Shown here in pieces: positions 22,058-31,101 of a stretch of DNA of 64,000 nucleotides. The translations under genes were made by a program, and so were the position numbers. The first letter of the stretch is position 1. Each line of letters begins with the position of its first letter. The notes beneath the pieces were generated by a model. It saw nothing but the letters and a program-made list of their open reading frames with translations. It ran no database searches and was not told where the DNA came from. This DNA is from Turbatrix aceti (lineage: Eukaryota; Nematoda; Chromadorea; Rhabditida; Panagrolaimidae), in the NCBI GenBank assembly GCA_963969345.1, contig OZ017766.1:558001-622000 (forward strand), given 5' to 3'.

Positions 22058-22187
22058 GTTTACTTTACTTTACTTTACTTTATTGCTCTTACTCGTGCAT
22101 AATTACTCATGACAAAATCAAAGAAACAGTGATGAGTATCGAGATTGCACGAAGAGGGCGCCGTCAATCGTAGCTACCTGCGTGACG
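22058..22187 (-). mobile_element. LINE 3' end fragment with (TAAAG)n tail
   Basis: The ctttacttta array is followed by the 3'UTR and last codons of the family described at 19829. Similarity stops at about 22187, where a palindrome and then a GAAGGC-word element begin. Confidence 0.8.
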
Positions 22188-22197
22188 CGAAGGCGAT

Positions 22198-22240
22198 AAC
22201 TGGCGCTAATGCCAGAGATTCTCTGGCATTAGCGCCAGTT
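22198..22240. repeat. Perfect 21-bp-arm palindrome
   Basis: The arm aactggcgctaatgccagaga, a single central base, and its exact reverse complement. It lies between the LINE fragment and the left end of the element at 22250. The eight bases ccagagat inside it (22212-22219) also occur immediately to the right of that element (22653-22660). Confidence 0.9.
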
Positions 22241-22249
22241 AGTTGCAAT

Positions 22250-22652
22250 CAGTGTAACATCGCCTTCGCCTTCATCGCCCCCGGAGGCGCCTTCAGATCG
22301 CCTTCGCCTCCGGAGGCGAAGGCGAAGGCGAAGGCAAAAAATTGATCGCCTCCAATTGCCTTCGCCTCCATCGCCTTCAGACCTTTACAATTTTGAACAA
22401 AAAATCTGAATGGCTTTAAATTCTAACCACAAATAGTCAAAAAACAGCTTTACCACTTTATTTAATAGAATTAAAAGCCTTCTATTATCATAATTTCGCT
22501 ATCTGCTATGATTTTGTAAGAGAAAATTTGAGATTTGACACCAAAGGCGCCTCTGATCGCCTCCGTCTCTGGAGGCGCCTTCATCGCCTTCGCCTTCGCC
22601 TCCGGAGGCGAAGGCGAAGGCGAAGGCAATAATTTTGGTTTGCGTTACACTG
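22250..22652. mobile_element. hAT-like non-autonomous element with GGCGAAGGC-word ends
   Basis: The termini cagtgtaac and gttacactg bound 403 bp. Next to each are irregular arrays of gccttcgcc / ggcgaaggc, gcctccggaggcg and catcgcctt words; the core is AT-rich and non-coding. CAGTG ends suggest hAT superfamily. The left flank (gttgcaat) does not match the right flank (ccagagat), but a ccagagat copy lies 30 bp further left. Confidence 0.7.
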
Positions 22653-22776
22653 CCAGAGATATGCTTTTTCCCACGATTTATTTCGCACACTGTTTTTTGA
22701 AGCATTTTTTACACGATTTTTTTAGCGTGTAAGTTTTTTGGTTTCAGAAAAATAAATTTAATTTTGCAGAACAGAA

Positions 22777-25700
22777 ATGCAGAATGGATATACATTATCC
22801 AGGACGGAGTTCAGTAACGAATTTATCGAGCCTATAACCACGTATGAAGAAGACGATCTCGTAGCTTCCACCGCCGATCAATCGTTTCTTGATTCCGACA
22901 ACTTTGAAGAACAACTCGGAACTTCCGGCTTTGAGGATCCTTTTTCCGAAGACTTTACCGACATAGCTCGTCACAATATAGTCGACATCATTGCCGATGG
23001 CGACCTCGTGGCTCGTCCCATCATTGTAGTTTACGCGTACCGTCTACCAACGACCGGTACCTGCTTTGACCACGACAAACTCCTCCGCTACCTTCAGTAT
23101 GTCTTGAATCGGGTCGTCGATCTTGACTATTCGATTGTCTACTGCCACTACGGCCTACGATCCAACAATAAGCCTCCTCTGAAATGGCTCGTTCAGGCGT
23201 ACAAAATGCTGGACAGAAGGTACAAAAAAAACCTCAAGGCTCTCTTCGTCGTTCATCCATCCATGTTCATCAAAGTTGTCTGGAATATTTTTAAACCATT
23301 TATCTCATTCAAATTTGAGAGAAAGGTCAGATACGTAAACTACCTCCACGAACTGAATGCTTTCATCAGAATCGCACAACTCAGCTTGCCGCAAGTCATT
23401 ATCGACCATGATATGAGTCTGGTATCCATGTCAAAACAGCCGTCTTTTTTTGCGAGGCTCCATCACCAGGCGTCTCCTCCATTGCCTACTCAGCAGTTTA
23501 ACGTTTCTTTGGAATAGTAAGTTTTTTGTAATTTTTTTTTTGGGGGGGGGTTTGAAAGTTATTGACAAAAAAGTTGTCAGAAAAAAAGCTTTGGCATGTC
23601 CCAGATATCACTTTAAGCCACGTGCACCTTTTATCGGATCATTTTGCACAAAGTTACAACGTTTGAAAGTTTCATGTTTTTTCAATGCCTGTGGCGATGC
23701 CCAATATTGTCAGATAAAAAGCCTGAAAAGCTAGAATCAATCTTTGGGACATGCTAAAGTCTACCAAAGTGACCGCGAGCATAAAAAACAAAAATTGGCT
23801 TCAGGGCCTTTTTTTGAACATGACTCTTTTTATGCATGCGCGCGCCCGTTTTTTGTCACTTGAAGCGAAATTGCGCGCGTTTTCTTGAGTGCGCGCCATA
23901 AAAGCCCATAAATGACTGTTTTCCGGTCACTCCTTTTTCTCGTGTGTTACGTCATTCGAAGCGCCGAAACACGGGCTACAAGATGTGCTATCACAATGTA
24001 CTCCCCTCGTAGAACCCCGCCAGTGGTGGCCAAAAAACCACACATTTTATACAATAATCAGCAAATACCGTAACGATAAAAAATATCTGAGTACGACATC
24101 GTGTTCCCTGTCCTTCAAAACCCCTCCCATAAAATTTTCAGCGTTTTTCCTCTATAGCGAAGCTCGTGGCATCGATTTTTGTCAAAACCTTTCAGAAGCC
24201 AAAACTACAGAATCCGATGTGTTTAAAAATCTGTGCATCGGTGATTTAGAGGTTTTTAGGGGTGGGGAACAAGTTGTAAAAAAGCCTTGTCGGGCTCTCC
24301 CCCTTATTCCGAAATCCTGTCGTGGACTGTCTCTTAAGAGACAGTCCACGACAGGATTTCGGACCGAGGACGAGGCTTTTTACACTCTCAAATGTTTTGA
24401 GCCAGAATTGTTCCCCACCCCTAGGAAGGTCTAAAACCGCGATACACAGATTTTAAAAAAAATCGGAATCTGTAGTTTTGGCTTCTGGAAGGTTTTGACA
24501 CAAGTTGATGCCACGCACTGCGTTCAAGAAAAAAAAGCTGAAAATTTTTTTAGGGGGGTTTTGGGGGAAGAGAAACACGATGTCGTAATCAGATTTTTTT
24601 GATCGTTACGCTAAGTGCCACTTTTAGGCTAAATTTTTTGGTTTTTTGGCTACCATAGATTGGGTTTTCAGAGGTGCCAGTATTGCTATAGCCTATCTTT
24701 TTCCCCGTGTTTTGACGCCTCGAATGATGTATAACGCAAAATTTTAAAAGGGGGCTAAAGTTGTCATTTTTTACCATTTCGGCCGCGCACAGTCTCTTTT
24801 TCGCCTCGCTGGTCGAAAAAGTGATGCGCGCGCAAGTAACAGGTTTCGACTTTGAAAAATTGCCCTGAAGTTAGTTTTTGTTTTTAATGATTGCGGTTAC
24901 TTTGTTATGCTTGGACATGTCCCAAAGATTGTTTTCAGCCATTTTTCCTTTTTATCGGTTAATTTTGCGCAGTGCTGCAGGCAACGAAAGCAACATGAAC
25001 TTTCAAATGCCGTAACTGATCGGAAACTTATGCAATATAGAACACAAGTAGCTTAAAACAATCTTTGGGACATGCCCAAACCCAACAAAATGACCGCTGG
25101 CATTAAAAGCAAAAACTGGCTTCAGGGCAATTTTTCAAAGTCGACTCCTGTTACGTGCGCGCGCATCACTTTTTCGACCAGCGAGGCGAAAAAGGGACAG
25201 TGCGCGCGCTTTTTACTCGAGTGCGCGGCGGAAATTGCCCAAAATGACAACTTTATCCCCCTTTCAAAATTTTGTGTTATACATCATTCGAGGTGTAAAA
25301 ACACGAGGAAGAAGATAGGCTATAACAATGTTGGCACATCTAAATACCCAACCTGTGGTGGCCAAAAAACCAAACAATTAAGCCTAAAAGTGGCACTTAC
25401 CGTAACGATAAAAAAATCTGATTACGACATCGTGTTCCCCTTCCCTAAAAACCCCCCTAAAAAAATTTTCAGCTTTTTTCCTCTTGAACGCAGTGCGTGG
25501 CATCAACTTGTGTCAAAACCTTCCAGAAGCCAAAACTACAGATTCCGATTTTTTTTAAATCTGTGTATCGCGGTTTTAGACCTTCCTGGGGGTGCGGAAC
25601 AATTCTGGCTCAAAACATTTGAAATTGCAAAAAAGCCTTGTCCTCGTCTCCCCCTAAATCCTGTCGTGGCCTCCGAAACATTTATGTTCACGAAAAAAAC

Positions 25701-26326
25701 TCATAAAAAAATTTCAAAAAAAATCCAGTTTTTTAAAAAAAAATATTTCTAGCATTTTGGATCACAATCCGGATTACATGATTCCACCCATCATCATCTC
25801 CCTTCTCGAATTTCTTCGAAATTATGGCATGCAAGTGGAGGGTATTTTCCGTCGCTCAGCGGAAATCAGTGCTATCACCCGTCTCCAGGAGCGCATCAAC
25901 ATGGGCAAGACAATTGACTGGCTCGAAGACCCGGAGTACAAAGACAACGTTCACAAGGCGGTTATCCACGCTTCGGTGCTGCTCAAAACCTTCCTGCGCT
26001 CTCTCGGCGAACCTGTCATCACGAACAAACTCTATCCGCGAATTCTCGAAATCGAAGACATGACTGCCAACACGGACGCCATCCGGGGACTGGTCTGGTC
26101 TCTGAGGCAGCCTAATATGCTTCTGCTCAAGACGGTCATCCAGTTTCTCACCGAAGTGGCTGCGCACAGTCACGCGAACCTTATGACTCCCGAAAACCTC
26201 GGTGTCGTCTTTGGACCTAATCTCACGTGGCCTACGGATCAACAGGTTCCTCTGACACAAATTATTCATCTTAACATGTTCTGTACCAAACTTATCACTG
26301 ACTACGAGGCTATATTTGAAAAATGA
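22777..26326 (+). CDS. rga-1: p50RhoGAP/ARHGAP1 orthologue (CRAL-TRIO-like + RhoGAP)
   Basis: Two exons, 22777-23516 and 25753-26326, join in phase (TA|C, Tyr); 437 residues against 439 in human ARHGAP1. Residues 1-70 are acidic. A SEC14/CRAL-TRIO-like (BCH) domain spans about 75-215: RPIIVVYAYRLPTTG, YLQYVLNRVVDLDYSIVYCH, KNLKALFVVHPSMFIKVVWN, FKPFISFKFERKVRYVNYLHEL. The RhoGAP domain spans about 245-435: EGIFRRSAEISAITRLQERI with the catalytic Arg finger, HASVLLKTFLRSLGEPVIT, AHSHANLMTPENLGVVFGPN. It stimulates GTP hydrolysis by Rho/Cdc42 proteins, the lipid-binding half giving membrane targeting. A tttgcag acceptor lies 7 nt before ATG. The only intron, 2236 bp, is almost wholly foldback repeats. 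AATAAA near 26470. Confidence 0.92.
23590..24333. mobile_element. TTAA-family foldback repeat, single arm, in the rga-1 intron
   Basis: One diverged arm of the TTAA family; landmarks are ttggcatgtcccagat (23590s), the gcgcgcgcc blocks (23835-23900), attcgaagcg...cacgggc (23955) and aggggtggggaac (24250). It ends at TTAA (24334-24337), shared with the next unit, which begins in inverted orientation at 24338. Confidence 0.75.
24338..25669. mobile_element. TTAA-flanked foldback element with arms of about 640 bp, in the rga-1 intron
   Basis: The left arm (24338 to about 24960) is the reverse complement of about 25050-25669, roughly 90% identical by eye. Landmarks in both arms: gaacaattctggctcaaaac, the ggcttctggaaggttttgac block, cacgatgtcgtaatcagatt, aatgatgtataac and gaccagcgaggcgaaaaag. 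The left terminus abuts TTAA; the right has lost the last dozen bases (stops at ctgtcgtgg). No transposase. The TTAA target suggests piggyBac-like mobilisation, an inference from the target site only. The rga-1 transcript would contain a long imperfect hairpin. Confidence 0.8.
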
Positions 26327-26525
26327 GAAACAATGATTTTGCTTTTGATTTTTTTTATAAACTAGTAATAGTATAATATTTGTTCCAGTTTTGATACCAA
26401 ATCATGCGTTTTTACTCACAAATCTTGCATTGTTGTATTTTACTTTTGTTGCCTGGTGGGGGATATTTATGAAATAAATTTGAAAACTATTTACTGGTCG
26501 TAAGATGCTCGGCAATTTTAATTAT

Positions 26526-26560
26526 TTTACTTTACTTTACTTTACTTTACTTTATTACTC
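26526..26560. repeat. (CTTTA)n tract, LINE tail remnant
   Basis: Six tandem ctttac-type pentamers followed by ttattactc, the tail of the LINE family, cut off where the reverse-oriented GATATCATG element fragment begins at 26561. Confidence 0.75.
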
Positions 26561-26959
26561 GAGCAAGCGATAAAAGAACGAAAAAAATATAAAGCGGGAG
26601 TGGAGCCAGCTGCATAAAAAAAAAATTAGGTGCGCGAGCGTACATAATTTAGAAAAAAAAGGAGCGAGGAGAGCGGTACAAAAAGTCAAAATAGAAAACC
26701 CTATGTACAACGCAATTTTTAGTGTTTTTTTGCAGTGCATAAACGCAGAAAACAAAAACTTTACCTTTTTTGGACGACAAAATGATAAATTTATTCCAAA
26801 AAAAATTTTTTTGGGGTTAATTATCGAAACTATCATTATTATTGGTGATATCATGATATCATTCTGATATCATCCTGATATCAGTATCATATCATGATAG
26901 TGTTTGCAACTATCCCTATCATATCATGATGGCAAAAAAATGGTATCAGCCAAACACTA
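26561..26959. mobile_element. Truncated inverted copy of the GATATCATGATATC hAT-like element
   Basis: Reverse complement of 27781 to about 28182, including the same 99-codon spurious frame. The intact end is ggctgatacc-type (ggtatcagccaaacacta, ending 26959). The other end is cut at agcaagcgataaaag. Together with 27781-28532 it forms an inverted pair about 820 bp apart. Confidence 0.85.
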
Positions 26960-26983
26960 GTGTATATAGTCAATATCGGGCCT

Positions 26984-27660
26984 TTCCCCATATGGGAATT
27001 ATCCCATGGGATTCCCATGGGAGTCCCCGGGGATATTTTTTGGTACGTTTAAAAAAGTACATGTTTATACAAAAAAGATATCCAAAAACACACTTATTTT
27101 ATTAATGTAATTGTTGAGACCACGCAAAATGGTCTCGACGCGAAACTTAGGCAACGCTTTCTTTCCCCCCTCGTACAGACGAGTTGTCGTGCACGAGGTC
27201 CCTGGTGATCAGTCTGGAAACGAAAGACTGCTCAACCGGTAAGCGTTCTGTCCTTAATGTCCACAAATATATTATCCCCTTTCTCTTCAGGTAGAAACCG
27301 TGCCCAAAAGATTGTATCCCAAACGCCTGTCCCGGACACACTGGAGGATCCGACAGGTATGCCCTAGTTCTTGTATTATTGAATCATATATGTGGTTTTA
27401 TAGGCGTTTGGTTTGAGATCAATAAAGGACCAAACACCCTTGGGATACAACAGTAATAAAATTAACAATGAAATTAAAATCATTGCCCCAATTTGAAAGA
27501 AAAAAGCACGCTCCTGCGTAAAATAACGGTGGTATTTTAGGCGGTATTGCGCATTTTCAAAATTCCGTGGGAAATTATCCCGTGATAGATGGGAATCCCG
27601 GGATTATTCCCGGGATATTTTTCATGGAGCTCTTATGGGAATCCCTTTTTCGCCACCCTG
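26984..27660. mobile_element. Palindromic-word hAT-like element (CCCATGGGA words) split by a solo LTR
   Basis: Word arrays (gggaattatcccatggga, tcccatgggagtccccgggg) at the left and (tgggaatcccgggattattc) at the right surround the AT-rich core also seen at 20600-20750. The right terminus ttcgccaccctg ends at 27660. The core is interrupted at 27112-27452. The left CAGGG terminus is missing. Confidence 0.75.
27112..27452. mobile_element. Solo LTR, 341 bp, with GTAAT target duplication
   Basis: It begins TGTTG and ends CAACA (TG...CA plus 5-bp inverted ends), and is flanked by GTAAT at 27107-27111 and 27453-27457. The interrupted element resumes exactly after the second GTAAT when compared with the uninterrupted core at 20640-20700. 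An AATAAA (27420-27425) fits the LTR R-region polyadenylation signal on the plus strand. No internal retroelement region, so it is a recombination-derived solo LTR. Confidence 0.85.
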
Positions 27661-27772
27661 AAACACAATGTCGTAATCAGATTTTTTTTATCGTTACGGT
27701 AAGTGCCAATTTTAGGCTAAATTTTTTGGTTTTTTGGCTACCATAGATTGGGTTTTCAGAGGTGCCAACATT
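27661..27772. mobile_element. TTAA-family arm fragment, continued at 28541-28680
   Basis: Matches the arm landmarks acacaatgtcgtaatcagat, ggctaccatagattgggttt and gaggtgccaacattgttata of 24580-24700. It is split by the element at 27781-28532 and resumes at 28541 (ctatctttttctccgtgttt) without loss apart from the 8-bp duplication. Confidence 0.8.
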
Positions 27773-27780
27773 GTTATAAC

Positions 27781-28532
27781 TAGTGTTTGGCTGATACCAT
27801 TTTTTTGCCATCATGATATGATAGTGATAGTTGCAAACACTATCATGATATGATACTGATATCAGGATGATATCAGAATGATATCATGATATCACCAATA
27901 ATAATGATAGTTTCGATAATTAACCCCAAAAAAATTTTTTTTGGAATAAATTTATCATTTTGTCGTCCAAAAAAGGTAAAGTTTTTGTTTTCTGCGTTTA
28001 TGCACTGCAAAAAAACACTAAAAATTGCGTTGTACATAGGGTTTTCTATTTTGACTTTTTGTACCGCTCTCCTCGCTCCTTTTTTTTCTAAATTATGTAC
28101 GCTCGCGCACCTAATTTTTTTTTTATGCAGCTGGCTCCACTCCCGCTTTATATTTTTTTCGTTCTTTTATCGCTTGCTCTGCCTCCGCTCAGAAGCGGAG
28201 CGATTTCAGGAGCGGTCGAAAACCCTGGTGGCACAAAATGTGCAGTGGTCAAAAACGGGCCGCATTTTCAAATGAGAGTAAAACGGTTTTTAAATATTAA
28301 AATATAGAGGATGGCTTTACTCGGATACATAAAAATGAGTATTTTTTACATCAATTGTGAGCAAATGGCAAAAAAACGGTATTTTAAAGCATATTTTGAC
28401 GAAAAATCGATATCATGATATCATTCTGATATCATCCTGATACCAAATCTCATCCTGATTGATACTGATACTGATATAATTATCAGTATCAGACTCTGAT
28501 ATCAGGCAAAACCTGATATCAGCCAATTACTA
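27781..28532. mobile_element. hAT-like non-autonomous element with GATATCATGATATC-word ends, 8-bp TSD
   Basis: 752 bp bounded by inverted ends tagtgtttggctgatacc and ggctgatatc-type (gatatcagccaattacta), flanked by the perfect 8-bp direct repeat GTTATAAC (27773-27780 and 28533-28540). Both ends contain irregular arrays of gatatcatgatatc, tgatatcagg and atcatgatatgata words. The core includes an AT-rich block and an 'agcggagcgatttcaggagc' part; no transposase. Because the host repeat is known from other copies, the insertion and duplication can be read exactly. Confidence 0.9.
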
Positions 28533-28540
28533 GTTATAAC

Positions 28541-29125
28541 CTATCTTTTTCTCCGTGTTTTGACGACTCGAATGATGTATAACACAAAATTTTAAGTTGG
28601 ATAAATTTAAGACCCACTCTGCGAGCCGATTTATTTCCGACGACACAGGCATTTTACACCTTCCAATGTTTTGTGCCGCGCAGCGCGTAGTCAGTTTTTT
28701 GACCGTTTTGACGGGTTTTTCCCTGTTTTGGTCACCGGGACCGACATAGAATTTTTTGTGTTTTTGCTCTTCCGATGCCAAAAAAACGGGCTTTAAGATA
28801 GGGTATGCCTTGCCCTCCCCCTCGGACAAAATAGGCATGTTTTGGCGGAAAATATGAAAACAAAAACAAAAAAAAATAATTGCCGGGCGGACAGATGTTT
28901 TTTGTGGAATCTGAGTGCGGGAATCGATTTCTCGTGCCAAAATACATTTGTCAAATTAAATTCAGATTTTTACTTCTATTAAGAATTGAGTTGAAAATTC
29001 AAAACGAAAAAACATTTCAGAAGCCAAATCTCCAGAATCCGGCATCTGAAAAATTTTTCATAATTTTTTTTAACAATCTCTTAGGAGTGCCTACAACTTT
29101 GGTTAAAAACATCTGAAGTTGTTTA
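28541..29125. repeat. Diverged TTAA-family sequence
   Basis: Begins as the continuation of the arm at 27661-27772 and then holds less conserved family words, e.g. gtcagttttttgaccgtttt and ggtcaccgggaccgacata (compare 34840-34890). No gene. Confidence 0.55.
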
Positions 29126-29370
29126 GGCCCGGAAAAGCCCGTTTTGGCCCGGTATTTAGTCAATAATGTAAAACATACGAAAAATGAACTGTATTTTGGT
29201 TATTTTTAACAAAATTTAGTCTCTACAGATAGAAAACATAGTATTTTGAGTAAAAACCAGTAATTTATTTCATTTATATAACGATTGGCTGCTATTTTTT
29301 TGGATAAAAATTTGGAAAAAATACAAAAAACTGATAATTTCGGGCCGGCCCATAGGCCCGTTTTCATGTC
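29126..29370. repeat. GGCCCGG-word inverted repeat
   Basis: Ends are ggcccggaaaagcccg and gggccggcccataggcccg, enclosing an AT-rich core. Same layout as the other palindromic-word repeats, using GGCCC. Confidence 0.55.
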
Positions 29371-29371
29371 T

Positions 29372-29760
29372 GGTCTCGACGCGAAGTCCATCAAAACACG
29401 GTCAGAGCTGCTTGAACTCGCAACGAAATCATGTTTGTGACTTTTTGCCAAGCTTTTATGTATTTCACGTTTGATGCGCAAAAAAAGTAAGTTTTCCTGA
29501 CTTTCATTTGAAGAAAAAAGTATACTGCTGTAGGCCGTCGGGGACGGGCTACAGGCGGGAGGAGGACAGGAGAGAGCGTCAAGGAGCGAGTCAGGGAGTG
29601 GTCATTTATTGGGTCTTGGATCATGCTTATATACACATCGGTATGCTAATTAGATGGATAGGTAAGACAGGTGTGGGCAGTGAGGGAAGAGGACGTGAGG
29701 ACGTCATATACAAAACTGACAAAAAAAAGTAAGTTTTTCATACTTTTTTTTCGGTATAAA
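29372..29760. repeat. Repeat shared with 41738-41968, split by a solo LTR
   Basis: From ggtctcgacgcgaagtccat through gcgcaaaaaaagtaagtttt the sequence matches 41738-41870 almost exactly, apart from a few extra bases (tgta near 29460). After the LTR it resumes at tacaaaactgacaaaaaaag, as in 41930. Confidence 0.8.
29526..29706. mobile_element. Solo LTR, 181 bp, with TATAC target duplication
   Basis: Begins TGCTG and ends GTCA, flanked by TATAC at 29521-29525 and 29707-29711. The uninterrupted homologue at 41900-41935 lacks it. A TATA-like cttatataca lies in the middle (about 29628). Too short to code; GC-richer than its surroundings. A different family from the LTR at 27112. Confidence 0.75.
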
Positions 29761-31101
29761 AAAACATAAACTTTGTTTATTTTTTTCATAAGTTCGCAAA
29801 TGTGTTATTCCATAAAACTTTTGGGGTATATTGCACTTTTCAATGATTTGTTTGAAGTCCATGCGGACTTTGTTTCAAAAAAATAGTATTCAAGTGATAA
29901 AATTTGAAGTTTGAATTCTAAATTTAAAATTAAATTCATCACATTTTAATTTTAATTTACAAATAATATTGCCATGCCCATTAGTCTTTTTTCAATAATT
30001 GCTTTTTCTTGGAAGATGTTTGTTTATTTGTAATTCATTATGGTTTTCTCACCGCTTCAACGATTTCTTGCTATTTTAAAGGATACGGTGTATCCGGAGG
30101 TCATTCCGGGCCGCATTTAGAGGTGATAAACCGGATGTCCTATAGCACTGTGTGTAATTGACTTAATACCATCTGCTTCGGCACGATGAGGCGTGCACAA
30201 ATTCAATTTTGTTTTATCTCTCCTGCCGATTCTTGTGTACTTATTTCATCCACTCCTGGCATTTTCATATTCAGTCGAAAGAAACACTGTTCTTGTTTTT
30301 TTTTTTGCTTTTAGGATTTGTAGTTTCGTAGTTTTTGTATTCCGGCGCGTGCATGGCAGTCAGTTAGTACTCAGAAAATACAAAGCCGTTATGCTGTTGG
30401 TTTTTTTCGTAAAAACAATTGCATCTTAAAACAGTGTTTACGATAGCAACTTAAAAAATCCTAATTTTGTTTTGCTTAAAAAATGAAGAAGTGTGCTTTT
30501 TTTGGAAAAACCGTTCAGTGTATTTTGTTTTGTTTCAAACGTTTGGTTTTTGGCCAAAGAAACCGAATGCGCAAACTGTTTTAACAGTTTGTGCATTTTC
30601 GAACTATAATATAAATCCATTGAACTCTAAATTTGGTATCTTATTGATGTCAGTGCATTTTCCAGTTAATGACCAGTTAATGATGACTTTCTGTGTCGGC
30701 AGCGATATCATATCAAAAAGCAGCTTCCGTACGTAACCATCAGTTTCTTATTATTTTTTGACGTCGTAGTCACACATTAAAACGTATGAGAACAACGGCA
30801 TTTTCTTGCCAAAACTGCTGCTTGACTGCACAAAAGCAGCAGTTTTGAGGCATGTGTATTATATTTATATATCTATATTTATTCAGTTGTTCATTAACTT
30901 GCCCTCTCACCACCACAACATCACCCTGCCGCGATGCCTTGAGAGTGCCGGTTGGACACAAAGCGACCAATTAGAAGCGCGCTGTCTGAGTTAATCCATC
31001 ATGACCGTCCAGCCTGACCATAAATGGTGTGCCGTATATGATGTCACAGAGAAAGAAGCTTAAACGACGTTTTCTTTAAATTAGGAAATTTACAAAAAAA
31101 G

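Larger units (their letters stand above)
26327..31101. other. Gene-free, repeat-rich region
   Basis: 4.8 kb between the rga-1 stop and the calcium-sensor gene. Recognisable repeats are listed separately: LINE tail 26526-26560, hAT-like pieces 26561-26959, 26984-27660 and 27781-28532, solo LTRs 27112-27452 and 29526-29706, GGCCC repeat 29126-29370. From 29761 to 31101 I recognise nothing except a 25-bp palindrome (cgcaaactgttttaacagtttgtg, 30569-30593). Confidence 0.6.

Noticed and set aside
25072..25752. 226-codon plus-strand frame
   Set aside because: Lies wholly within the TTAA foldback arm; related frames in other copies are broken and no domain is present.
28095..28307. Hydrophobic frames, also seen inverted at 26555-26854
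   Set aside because: They recur only because the hAT-like element is duplicated; composition is that of translated AT-rich DNA.
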